In this document: positions 41,702 through 54,957 of the stretch, one piece after another | Position numbering within the stretch: the stretch's first letter is position 1 | How the letters are laid out: each line of letters starts with the position of its first letter | Source of the DNA: Macrocystis pyrifera | Taxonomy: Eukaryota > Sar > Phaeophyceae > Laminariales > Laminariaceae | Direction of reading: 5' to 3' | Length of the DNA stretch: 64,000 bases | Assembly (NCBI GenBank): GCA_031763025.1 | Contig: JASSKH010000029.1 | Location: forward strand, 8,662,571-8,726,570 | Program-made: the position numbers and the translations under genes | Notes under the pieces: model-generated | Databases searched by the model: none | Told to the model about the DNA's origin: nothing | The model's input: the letters and a program-made list of their open reading frames with translations, nothing else

Positions 41702-44700
41702 GCAGTAATCAATGGCGATTCGACGTCGCCGGCGAAAATCAACCCCGAGAGCACGCTCGCGGCGGCGCGGCGACCGTAGACTTTGCTTCCTTTGACACAA
41801 ACAAGACCAACTAATGCTACAGAAAATCAGATTCCTAAATCAGAAGCCATAATAGATAGTCCTTGTTTCTCATCCACATATTTCTGGAGCCTCAAAACTA
41901 GAAACGTAATTGTCAAAAAAAATCACGGCTCAAAAAAATCCCATACTAGTTAGACTAAGGGTGGTATAGTACATGTTTTTCGTGTGTCGGTTGATACTTA
42001 GGCTGATACATCCATTATTTTAAGGTATCAGTCCACCGGGTTTTTCAAGTCGCTTGCTCTGGGGTGCTTACTTGGTTCCCGGGCGCGTGTTGAAGCAGGA
42101 GAGCCTTCAGCCCCGCGCATTTGTTGGAAAGGCGTCTCATCTCATCCTTGCTTGCGTCGATCGCCTTCCAGTCGCGCTTGGCCTGCGCGAGTGTTGCCAT
42201 CGTAGCGTGAATAGTATACACCGCCCAAGGGAGCGGTGCGGAGGGAGGGCCGTCGAAAAGAAATAGGTTATCATCATCGTGTTTCTTTTACCCCTCTTGA
42301 AACACCGCCCAGCCATAAGCTGAAGAAGTTTTTTTACCTTTCAGCAACATTTCAACTTTTGCCACTAACTGAGAAGCGACCCAACACCTTCACCCATTGC
42401 ACCTAACTAATTGCGTCAGATTTGTACTTCACTACATTCTTCGCGAGATACCTCGCCCATACAGCGACGTGTGCTAATAATTAGTTAGTTGAGAATTTCA
42501 GCCTGATGCATTTCAAAATTCAAGAATTGGCAGCTACAGTACGCATTTGTGTTCAGCGAGCATCGGCACTCTCAATCCTGCGTTGGGTATGTAGTAGCTT
42601 AACGCTGCATCGACTCAACATTGGCGTCACAGTAAGCCGCACGCCTCAGCCACAATAGGAGACTCTTTAACTGCTGTCGCGTACTATATGCGATTGTGGA
42701 TCGGAAGCTTAGCTTACAACTTTTCTCACAGTCACCTCCTCAAGCGAGGTTCTACCTCTATAAGGCCAGCACGGTGGCATGGGCGAAGGGTTAGGGATGG
42801 GGTTGGCGTTGGAGTCGGGTCGGGTTGGGTCGGGTTGGGTCGGGTTGGGTCGGGTCCACGATTGACACTGCATCACACTTTTTATGTTGGATTGGGTTGG
42901 ATTGAGTTGAGTTGGAATAGGTGGGGTCCACTAGCGACACGGCAACACACTGCTTCTGATGGGTTGGCTTGGAGTAGGGATTGGGTGAGGTGGGGGTTGG
43001 GTTCGGGTTAGGTTCGAGTGCGACAGCAAGAGTTGGGTTGGGTTAGGTCCACTAGGGACACGTCAACGCACAGCTTCTATAACCACACAACTCCAGGGGA
43101 TATGCTGCGTACATACATGCACCAATGCCAACAGTGTCCAAAAATGTACTACATCCAAGCAAAAATTCCAAACGCATACCTCGCCGATATCGTTGATCGT
43201 GCGCGGTCGCCTTCCGAGAGTATCCATGGAATCCTCCAGAAACGTATCAACAGCCTTAAAATTGGACAGCACCGAGTTCCTCAGGGACAGCGTGAGTGCG
43301 TCGGCCAGACGCTGCAGCTGGTCCTCAATGCTCGCCTTGAACGGAAACAAGCTGACGGTGATGCAGTCAACCTGTCGTCGTAGACGCAAGGTACAGTACA
43401 GGCACACTATTAAGAAATAACCGAGTAAAAACGTTAGGCTCGCCTTTTGGAGGACGCCACGAAAATTGGATTTGAAAAAATCGTGCTCAGCGGCGGGCTC
43501 TGCTAAACCCTTCCAGGTATATAATACCCTATACTCAAGGATGTCGAAGGATGAAGGCACACTAAGGTTTTAGGCTTGCCTAGACTACGAGTAGGCATTT
43601 GTTGTCGGCAGGAATGAGAGGGTGGGTGCGGGACCACAGGTACCACAGACGCGAGGCAGTGGGAGAAAGAGGGTCATGGCGACTCCAATCAAAAAATTGA
43701 TTTGAACCCCCGACGCAGTCCAGGAAGACGACGCGAAAGCCATAAATTGACGAAGCGCGACATCTTCAAGCGACGTCCGAGACTATAGCGCGTTGCATGC
43801 TAGGAGGACACATGGTATCTCCCATACCTCCCATACCAGATACATGCCAGGTATTCGGGAAGCCCCGAGGCATGCATTTGCGCTGGCGATGCGATAAACA
43901 TACCTGCCAGGTACTCATTGGTGCTCAAGTGCGGTGCACGTCGTCACACGTAGGGCGGTTACGAGTACGTTGCGAGCACGAACCTAAGCACGAAAGGAGA
44001 TGTCGCTTCTGAGGGGGGGGGGGGTGGTTCCCACTACAGTGCGGAAAGGAAGAGAGTTGTGCCTCTACAACGCGGTAGGAGGGGGGTGCTTATGTTAAGC
44101 TTAGCCGTAGTCGAATGACCATGATAGATCCTCGCATCTCTACAATACCGGACAGGGCACATCTAGTTTTCACCGACCATCCAAGACATTGGTTGTAGCG
44201 CCAATCGCGAAGCGCAACGTAACATGGACTGTACTCCGGTCAAGAGGAAGAAACACTTGGAATTAACAGTCATATTTAGGTTTTACGCACAGTACAGTAC
44301 AGTAGTAGAAAGGTCACGCGTGATACCCTCCGTATCAGGGCGCGTATGGACGCCCATATCGTAGGTCAAAAGGGTACACAGCATAGTAAGGAGGGCATCC
44401 AGACTGAGCTGACCACCGGGCCGTAGGCCCATGCAACCTACTGTAAGCCAGAGAGCTTTGGGTGGTAGACCACAGAGGCCTTGGGTGGTGTTGATCGCAG
44501 AGCACTGCCCACTGGCCTGCACAGTCACGTGACTGCTGTACAGCAAGTAGGCCAATGCGTAGAACGATACCACCAACAGGTTGGGTACTCCCGATTATCC
44601 AAGCCTACGATACCCGTTCTGTCCATGGATAGTCAAAATATGTATGCGGTAACACCAACTTTGATGCGAAAGGTCTGATAAAGTTTGGCCTCCCAGACGC

Positions 44701-47700
44701 CCATCCAACGCCGTGAAATGTTGGCGCGCACACTTGCGCTCTCGAGTTCTTTACACACCTTGATAGTTGTGTAGGCGACTTCTCCGCCTCCCGAGTGGTG
44801 GTGACGTATGTAGGGTCGCTATCGCATTCACGCGATCCACGTCTAAGGCTAGAGACTGATCAGACGCACTGATCAAGGTGTTTTCCTGCCGAACCAGATC
44901 TCCCAGCGATATCGCCACACATACGCTGCTACACCAATTTGTGTGCTTCCGCAAAAGGAAAGGACGCCCGTTCAGAAGGTATGAAACGCAGACCCAACCA
45001 ACCATTGACTCATCCCACGATAGGGGCTGCACGTTTTTGCCCTCCGACGCCATATTTTCTGACGGGTTGAGCTTCTCAAATGTACTGCAGTAACTACCAG
45101 TTGTTACGACGCTCTTAGGAAAACATTTCTTCTAGAAATACTGCTGGGTATGGAAATGCTGGCCGGGTTGCGCTAGAAAACTTCTTGGAGGTCATGTTTC
45201 AGAAGAGATAGGGAGCTCCTCATGCGACTCTTAAACGACATTGCTCACCCCTATGAAGCATTGCTCACCCGTAAGGTGCGTTCATGCCAAAACGCCAGCT
45301 TAACACACACCCCTAGGACGGATTTCGAAGCCAAAAATTTCCTTGACATGCCTTAAGGGGGGCACACACGAAACGAAAGTGGCGGCTTCGGAATTATCTG
45401 GTCGATACCTCCTCTACAAACGAGTCGCTCGGGACTTACACTCTCCTCGTTGTCGAGATGAAAGTAAAAACGGTTTCGAAATTCGTGCGGAGGGGGTACA
45501 CTGTCTCATCACACACGTGTGGTACCGTATGTACCTTGATAGTTTCGGGCAACTTCTCTGCCTCCTTTCTTTTGATCTTGACGGCCTTGAAGTTGTCCTC
45601 GAAACTCGCCGCGGTAGTGACGTTAGCGGCGACGAAACCGTCGAGATCCACCTGGCCCAGAACCGTCCAACCTCTGTACGTTTCCTGTTCGCGGAGGCAC
45701 AAGTCAGTCGTGGCACGTTTGTCAGACGTACTACTGCTGCCGTAGTGATTTGCCGTTGTTAGATACCACGTACCAGGTACCAGGTGTACGGTAGCGATTG
45801 TCATTGTCGAGTGCACTGTACTGTAATATTGTACTATTACGGGGGGTACATAGTTAATAGGACCTATGGTATACATAAAAACCTATATATTTACCTATTT
45901 TTACTAACAAATTTTGGTACCGTTAACTATGGACCCCCGTAATGGTAGTGATTGTGATTGTTTGCCATTGGTGTCGCATTTGTTTGTCTCGAGCGACCGA
46001 GTCTGCTTCAAAGGAAGCGAATAATACGCAGACCTAAGCGCGAGACAAAAAGGCGTTGATGCGGGTACGAGTTCTCTAAAGTAAAACGATGCGATTGACC
46101 GACGCAACCGACCCGTGCACGTGCTGCGTGTACATTGTGTTCTGTTTCTTGTGTTTGTTTAACCCATTTGTAATTTTCGCGCCCTCTTTCTTCTGCTCCC
46201 TCCCCAGTCACAACTCAGATCTGTGAGGTCGCATGGTAGGCCTTTCCTGCCCCCCCCCCCCCAACTACTTACGGTGCGCGCCTTGCATTGCGATCGCGAG
46301 AAGGTTTCAAGTTTTAGTCCATTCTTCCCACGTGGACTCGCACCGAACTGTCCGTACAATGGGAGTCCTTCTCCCGGTGACGACGGCGGAGAGATGACAC
46401 AGCCTGACAGGGTGATAGTGATTATACAGACCTGGTAGGAAAGACAAACCAAAGGCGTCGACACCTCTCACCAAGAGGGAGACAAGTCGCTGGAAAATTC
46501 CCTCCGCCTTCTCGTAGACACGCAGCAGCGACTTGCTGTTGGAGGCGGCCATCGTTTGGTAGATCTGTTGGTTGAGCGGGCGGAGGCAGACGGGGAGAAC
46601 ATGACAGCGAGAGAGGGATTAGCTCGGTCAGTCGGTCGGTGGGTACTTCGTCGCACACGTCGGCCGCATTATGATCCAGATCATCTAAATCGTCTGGACC
46701 CTAACCAGTTGTTTTGTGCAGGATTTGTATTACTGCACTACATTTCCAACCCAGGGAGCACGTCCTGCCGTACGTAGGGCATGCAGAATATATGGCTCGC
46801 ACCCCGCAACCTGACATTGCACGTCATACAGATCAGGGAATAACCTTCACTATGTAAGATCTTCAACAGATCATCAAGCGGGACTCGACAATCGGTCCCG
46901 AGGTGTCACGTTTTTCCCGTCCGCGGCATGTATACATGATAGTGCGGGAGACCATAATAAATATACCCAAACATTGTTAGTAAAATTAGGTAAATATACA
47001 GGTTTTGGTGTTACCGTAGGACCTATTTACTATGATCTCCCGTCATAGTTAGGGCCACGTAAAACCCGTAGTACGCACGATCGAAGCATCACACACACAC
47101 AACTTGCAAGGATGAGAGAGAGTATCGACGAAATCCCCGATAGATCTCACAGATTATACGAAAGTGTAATTCGCGGGTGGTGGGCTATCTGAAGGAGCTG
47201 GCTGCTTTTGACCTTGCCGATACGTCTCTCTCCCATTCAGTGAGTTGCGTTTCGATAGCCATTCCCGTATGCAGCAGTGCGTACTGGTGAAACGGTGACA
47301 GGCGCACGGCACTACCAGTACGCAAGGGAACGGTGCCAACAAGCTATGGTAGCATGCCATCCCGTATCACTTGCATATTGGGAGTTCCTCAGCCATGTAT
47401 GTTTTGGCCTAAACGTGCAACGTAACCCCATGTAAACACGCCTCATTGCCTATTGGGTAGCTCCCCAGTGCCCTTAACTATTATAGGGCAAACTGCAGTC
47501 CGTCCCGTTTTTTTGGGGACAAACCACTCAAATTGTATGCTGTTTGTGTCACAAAGCGGGACTGAGGTACAAAAGTGGGCTAAGGAGACCCACCAACCCC
47601 GGTGACAATTTAGGCCAAAATGTGCTATGAGGCGTTAAGACATGCCCTATCGTGGCGCGCGTCACATGTGATTCTGACCCTATCGCGACACGCCTCCTCG

Positions 47701-50700
47701 CTTGCTCTCTATTGCCGCGGCGGCGACGCCTCCACCTTTCCGTTGCCGAACCCCTCGAACGTGTTCGGGATACTGACGAATTTCTTCGTGTCCCGATAGT
47801 AAGCGGCTCTCAGCTCTTCCAGGGGCGGCTTGAACTGCAAGAGGCGTTGGGCGAACACGAGCTCCGCCCTCATCTCCGACAGGTTCTCGTTGAGAGATTC
47901 GAGGCCCATCTGGTAGCCCGCTTCGAGGGCCTTGTACATCTGTGAAACATCCCGCCGCCCCCCCCGCCGCCGCCCGCCGTTGGATAAAAAAACATCGTCA
48001 ATCGCCATTACACATATATGCAACGCCATCTGAAGCATTGTCAAGCGCGTGTAAAATACATCTGTGAAACAAACAGCCCCTGGACATACAAAATGACACA
48101 ACACACTCCTAAAATTATCATACTTAAAACAAATACCAGTGGATTGGGATTTTCAGGCCGAATTTTACAAAAAAAAAAAAATCCAAGTTTTTTTTTTTCT
48201 TGGTTTTAGTATACCTCTCTGTCTGGGTTTCACAAAAATTATTTTGTGGGGTGTCGGATATACTTTTTTAACGTGCGCATTTTGCTCGGCGGCTAGGTAG
48301 TGCGACGTGCGCGCTGTCACGTCGAGCCCAGCCAAACCTTTCACCTGATGGTCCCAGTACATGATCCATTGTTCCACGCTCGAGGCCGGATACTTCGCCT
48401 CGATGCCGCTCACCACCTCCCTGAAAAATCACGCCGCGGTGTTCGGATGAAGCGGAAAGCGTGTGCGATACATGAAAAAAAAATGGATCAATAGGCAATC
48501 TTACGAGTCTTCAGCGCGCAGAGGGAAACAAAAAAACAATGGGGCGAGCTTAACCCTTTTACGGCTGTTGGGACTGCAGTCCCGTCTGAGGGACTAACCA
48601 GTTAAACTCTGAGAAATTAGTCGCCAAAACGCGACTGCATTCCTACCAAGGGCTAAGCTTTCCTTTTGCGAATCCACCGGAGGATAAAATACATATATCT
48701 ATTTTTTAAACCTCAAGACGTGTGTCACTGAGAGCTTTTCCCTTCGGACATCGCGTGCGTGAGGTAACACGGACTTGCGTTGTGCCGGCATTTGACCGTT
48801 AGTGGCCCTACTTGTGAGAGTTCGCAAATAGTATGGACGATCAAGAGAAAGAGCTGCTGCTGTGCCGACTCTCGATGCATGACGCCTTGAGGGAGGTGCG
48901 AATCATCTGCGCAAACCCAGAGGAGGACGCGCCGCGGTGTATGCGCGCCGTATGTACGCGCATGAGCACGAGGTCATCATTCAGCACAGCTATGGTAGGG
49001 GTTTCATAACGTCCACGGCGCCTGTTTTTTCTTCTGCGACTCCTATTCACCCTTGTGGAGCTCCACACTATTGAGTACTGGTAACGTTTAGTATAGTACA
49101 ATCACTGTTCCCGCTTGATGATCTAGCCCTTTGTGAAGGCAGATAGATCATCTATTCCCGACCCTGTATGATCTAGCTCATGCTGTCGGCGTGGGGCCCG
49201 TAGAATCCGCGTGATCTTCGAGCGCTTGTTTTCTGAGTAGGATACATCACCCACAATTTTTTGTACGTTTCTATCGTATCAAAAAGGTCCTCACGTTTCG
49301 GGACATCGCTGTAGTACAGAACACAACCCCGTGGCCTATAGGCTAAGTACGACTATTGGTACGAATCTTGCTGTAAAAACAACACAACACAAACCGGAGT
49401 TACCGACGGCAAGATTGGGTAGGTCTTCCGTTGGGGAGGAGCGCCGTCGGTAAAACGGTGCTACCTCTATCGTAGCAGGCTACCGGCGGGCGACCGAGGG
49501 GATACTGATAGGCTACCACAGGCTACCGACGGGCTATCGACGGGTTACCGACAAACCACCGACATGCTATCGACGGGATATCGACGGGTTACCGACATGC
49601 TACCGAGAGGATTATGGCTTTAGTCCTGGTAGTACCCAACACATCTGTAATTGTGATGAGCCACAACAAAAGTCACGTTAACATCTCTATAAACCCCACG
49701 CATAACACGCTCCACGTTTTTTCTGTATACGAGTGGCCCGAGTACTCTAAAGGATGGATATATCCCAGACACGACAAAACATCAGCTGGCAAATGTGTGA
49801 GCGCCTCTCGCAGCGACATCCCCGGCACAGCGGCGTAATACAGTTGAACAGAGGGTCGTCAAAAATGTTGCCGTAATCCGCCCCCAACACAGCAGGAGCC
49901 TTGGTTGATTAACAGCAGCGGATACCGTGTCTAGGCAACGCGAACGAGCTGCGTGTCCAACACTTCAGAGTAATAATACCTGATATGAGCCCAGTGTGCC
50001 TTCCACCGATCCCTCTGTCGAAGAAGGTCGATGGACATGATGCCCGAGACGAGCGACGCCAGAGAAGTATGTACCTTCGCGGGCGGTGGGACGGCAAGGG
50101 CGCGGTGTCGGACACAACCATTGATTCACATCTCGGAATTATCATGTACAGATCATACAGATCATGATCTATCTATCTATCTATCTAGACCAAATACGGT
50201 AGTTCCTCACCAGTCGTTGTGAGAGTTTGCTCGGGATCTGAATAGCACAGATCCAGCCCGGGAAACGCGTGCCAGAGCGTGCAGATCGTACTGGTCTCAC
50301 CCAGCAACGGAGGCTAGATCATACAAGATCAGGAATAGATCTATCTGCCTTCAAATACCTAAATCATGAACTGTCGGTGGGAATCGATCACGTGTTCGAG
50401 GTGTGCAGCCTCTACGCACAGCAGTGTGCGTGCAACGCTAGATTTGCTTGTAGCTCGTCGTAGGCTCAATCGTATCGGAGGCGAAGCATACGCGTTAGCA
50501 TGAGCTTCACCCCGTTGTTCTGGAACAGAACCCTCGGGTGCAGTGCGCGCGTATCCCTCCAGCTTGTCGATATTCTATGGGTCAAAACAGAGTCGGAGGC
50601 GGAGAGTCAAATATGTACCCCTTCGTTCTCTATCTAGCATATACGTAGAATATTCTGTGCCTGGAGATCATCGAGTGGGGGGTGGACGAGGATGTATCGC

Positions 50701-53700
50701 TCACGAAAATTGGGACGGCGGCCCTCGCGAAGCTTTTCGTGCTGAAGGTTGAGGCGCTTCACATGTGTGAGTCTTCATTCGACACAACAGTAAATAGTTG
50801 TTGAATAACGTGGTAGCCCGTTCGACTCACGCAATATATGTATATATAGAAACATAAATCGACACGGGAACGAACGGAACCAAGACCGTAAGTTGTCGCT
50901 GCATCTCTACATAACTCGCTGTGTCGTATGGGCCATCCAAGGATATCCTAGCGGGTTTCCTATTGAATCGTAGGCATGCATGCGACATGGACACCTTGTT
51001 GGGATATCGCCACGCACTACGAGTCACTCTGTCGTCTTCCTACCTTTGTCGGTGTGCTGAAACGCCCCACCTATCTAGCTGGATGAGCAGCGATGCTAGC
51101 CCCGGGCCCTGCTGCGTTCAGGGGTATTAGGCGTGGAGGTGTGGGTGGCCGCTTCTTTGCGTGCCCCATAGAGCTTAATTTGCACCCCTTCCCTGCCACA
51201 CCCGGACGTTGGCAACCACGACTACGGGTTGAGAAAAACAGGACTTACTTCTAGCTCGAACTTCGCACAGCCCGTCCTATGCAAGACCAAGCCCGCTTTG
51301 GCGGGGGGAACATATGTTACCGCACCGTCGATCTCGCCGGAGGGGCGGAGGTAGCGAGAACCCCTCCTCTCCCTGCTCACCTTTCTAAGGCGCCTGTTCT
51401 CCATGGATAGCGTGTCGGCTGCTCGCTGAAGCCTTTCCACATAGTTCTCGCACTCGACCGTATTGCTGTGCCAGACAAGGTACCGGACACGATCCCAAGA
51501 ACCAAAATGTCAGGTACAGGGATCGTACACAACGGCGCGGTGAAACAGGGGGGGGGGGGGGGGCGGAGAGAAGGGCGAAAAAAAAAAAACTTGCATGACT
51601 CCGCGATTTTCTAGAGGGAGAGGAGATGACACTACTGCTGATCCCGCGGAGCTAAAAGGGCCGTTATTAACTAATACAAAAATTGGCAAAATGCTTTTTG
51701 CTATCTGTTTGAAACTGTTTTTGGCCTTGTTTTGGTATTTTTTGGAAAAAGTTGGTTTTTGCCAAGTTTCAAATATCAGTAAGTTCGCCAAATAGTTTTG
51801 TCGTACGTGAGTGTAACTTATTTCATACGCTTAGACCGGCAAGTTTGGGGGGAAATATGCATTTGCCATTTAAGTTGGCAAGATGTTTAGCAATAATTTC
51901 AAAACACACTTTCCAAACTGGCATCGAATTTTGCCATTTGCACACCGTGTCGTAAAGAGCGGCCCTAACGGAGCACTCGTTCCGCGCACGCACTTACGTG
52001 GGAGAGGCAACCTAGCTAGCCAAGCGCTTACTTTACCTCCACGTCACGGACCCGCCTCCGCTTCCGTCTCTGCCCTTCCGCGTGAGCGTAGGTTGCATCA
52101 CCACCTCTTCGAAGGCCAGGAGGGAGTCCAGAAGCATCGGCTTTTGGACGGAGATCACCTGCACATGGACAAAAGAGCCCGACAATGCTCATGACTATTC
52201 TACTAACAGTGTTTTTCGTCACCCCCATTGCCACCGCCGACCAATGCTATCGTAGGTGGGTTAGGTACCCCCATTTCAACTACAGTTGTGCTGGTATATC
52301 TATAGAGCCGGTACGCGCCGGCCAACAACACCGACACAATAGCGGCGACGCACTATTCACTCCGCACGCTGTCACACTGATTACTGCTGTCTGTGCGAAG
52401 CGATGTCGCCCGGCACTATGGTTGGGTAGCCGGCACTATTACTACTCGACCGGCGCTAAAGAGGGACCGCTGCGTAGTGTGCCGAAATTTAGGCAACCCG
52501 CACGAGTGGCTCCGTACCTTTCTCAAAAACACGAGCTTTGAGAGTATTTCGTTTGTTATATGGCGACAAAGAGAAAGCGAAACATCTTAAGGCCGTTAGG
52601 ACTCCACCCTTTTAGTACTTCTGTCCCGATTTTGGGGACAAGCCACGTAGAATTTGAGAGATTATATACTGAAAAGGACTACTAGTAGGACCGCACCACC
52701 GTTTCGAGGACAAACTACTTGAAATTCGACCGAAAATAAAGAATACATGAAAATTATGTACAACGCAGTCCTGAAGGGAATACTACCGAAACTGAATAGA
52801 CTAGCTACTCGCGCGAGTGCGGTCGGAGCAGCAACATTTCCCCCCCCCCTAAAAGTGACCTCCCTATGTAACCGTAGCCCTCCGTCCGCTGCCGCATGCG
52901 AAAAACCCTTGCCGACTCTGGGTGCTACCTACAGAGTAAAAAAACGAAACAGCCGGTTGTACTCATGAGTACTTCGTGCTTAACACCAAACCCTTCGTCA
53001 CCACCGTCACATGCAAACAAATTCCGGTCGGTTCTGGGTCCTTCAGTTGCGAAGGAGGCTATCTGAAAACAATGCCGGCGTCTGCCCAGAATGGTACTTG
53101 GAAGCTGGTACCCCGTTGGTTGGCGTTGCGCGAAAGCCTCTTCCGGTGAACAGTAAAAACATCGAGCCCTTAGCCATATCGGCGGGAAGACGCGATTTGT
53201 GTCGGACCACACTCTTGGTTGGGTTATTTGGTTGTTTGTTTGTCCAACGCCTTCTCCACCAGATTTGTTTGAACGATTTGTCGCCTATTCGGATAGCAGT
53301 CACGGAAAGTCGAAAGCCATCGGTGAAGAACGCCAAACTACGGCCGAGGCAAGTACGACTTACCCTTGTTTATGTCGTTCGTGGAAGCATGCTCTATTTC
53401 GCACTCGATGTCAAACCGTGAGTCGAATGACGACTTGTTAAACCTTTTAGGACTGCACTCCCGATATGGGGACGAAACCTTTGGTCGAACGGCACGGGTT
53501 CAAGATGATCATCCTGCCGGTACTGCTGGGCGCTTCTCGTAGATGGTCCATAACACCAAGTTACCAATCACTGTTTTGGCCCCTATCAAAGGACTCCGAA
53601 GGAGGTTTAGAAAGGCCTATGCCTGGTAGACGGCAACAAGACAATAATGATCGCCATTTGCTTGTCGCGGAGCGTTAACTTGAAAGGCCTCTGCCGGCTG

Positions 53701-54920
53701 CCATGGAGCGGTACTTGGGAGGTCATCGCAGGTAGCGTTTGCCGGGGGGGGGGCAATCTAGAATGAACTCTCGCCTGCGAGGCCATGTTGTTGTAGAAGT
53801 TGGCCACCTTCTTGAGCAGCACGCCGTATCGGTAGTACGTCTCCCCCTCAGTCGCAACCTGCACGAAGCAGTGGTCGGTTCAGAGGTTTTAGGTATGCGT
53901 CCTCCCACTTAGGGCGTACGGAGGGGCGATCTTCTTAACTCCTGTGGTCTAGGATCGAACGGCCTACGAGCTGTCAGCGTAAAAACTAAAACGCCCGCGG
54001 TTAACACTCGCACGGGAAAATGTGCTATTACGGGGGTCCACAGTTAACAGGACCTATGGTCTACATAAAAACCTATATATTTGCCTATTTTTACTAACAA
54101 AATTTGGTCCCGTTAACTATGGACCCCCGTAATACCTCTTGTTCACGAGTGGAACGCCGCGCTCGCCTTACCCCGTACAGTAATGCATCGATGTCATGAC
54201 CATCCGGCTTAACGACCACACTAGGGATAAGACGAGGTAGCTCGGCTTTCTCACGAACTGCTTTGAACTACCATGAGATATTTTTTTCAGTAGAAAAAGA
54301 TAAGGCCAATTTGAGATAAAAAAAAAACGTTTTTTTTTTCCGCCTGTCGCGGGGTAGCCTTTGAAAATCGAAACACCACTACTGTACTCGTAAAATATTA
54401 TACAAACCCCTTGAGATTTCGTGTTCGTTTCCAGGCCAGTCGAAGAACGCAAGTGCTATTATGTGTTATTCATTGCAGGGACACCCGCCTTCATTATATT
54501 GGATGGGATGGAGTGGCCCAGCTCGGAGAGCTGCCGAACCTCCCGCAGGAGGGTGACCAGGTGCTCCGAATAGTTCACCACCAGAATGCCCTTGTTGTCG
54601 ATGTCCATGAGCTGCAACAAGCACATGCAACAAGAAACTATCGGACATGGATGCAGCCTCTCATTTTAGGTAGGCCACGTTTCACTATGCGGTTTCGTTG
54701 AGTTGTCAACGAAAAGCAAAAGGTTCAGCGAGAGTTTTTCCGCGAGCTCTTGACAGTTGCACGTCGCCAGTTCGCACCGAAACTCGTGGACTTCTCTTGT
54801 CCCCTTCCATTTCGCGTTTCGTTTTTCTTCCTCGTGAGCGAGCGTAGCGGGCGGGTTTACTCTTTAGTACCTCCAAAATACCAACGGTGATGACGACAAC
54901 AATGACGAAGAAAAAGACGA

Positions 54921-54957
<37 letters not shown>

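Noticed and set aside
41546..41814. Frames over the CAG run that encode poly-Cys, poly-Ala or poly-Ser
   Set aside because: Products of a trinucleotide repeat in several frames at once; no homology and no supporting context.
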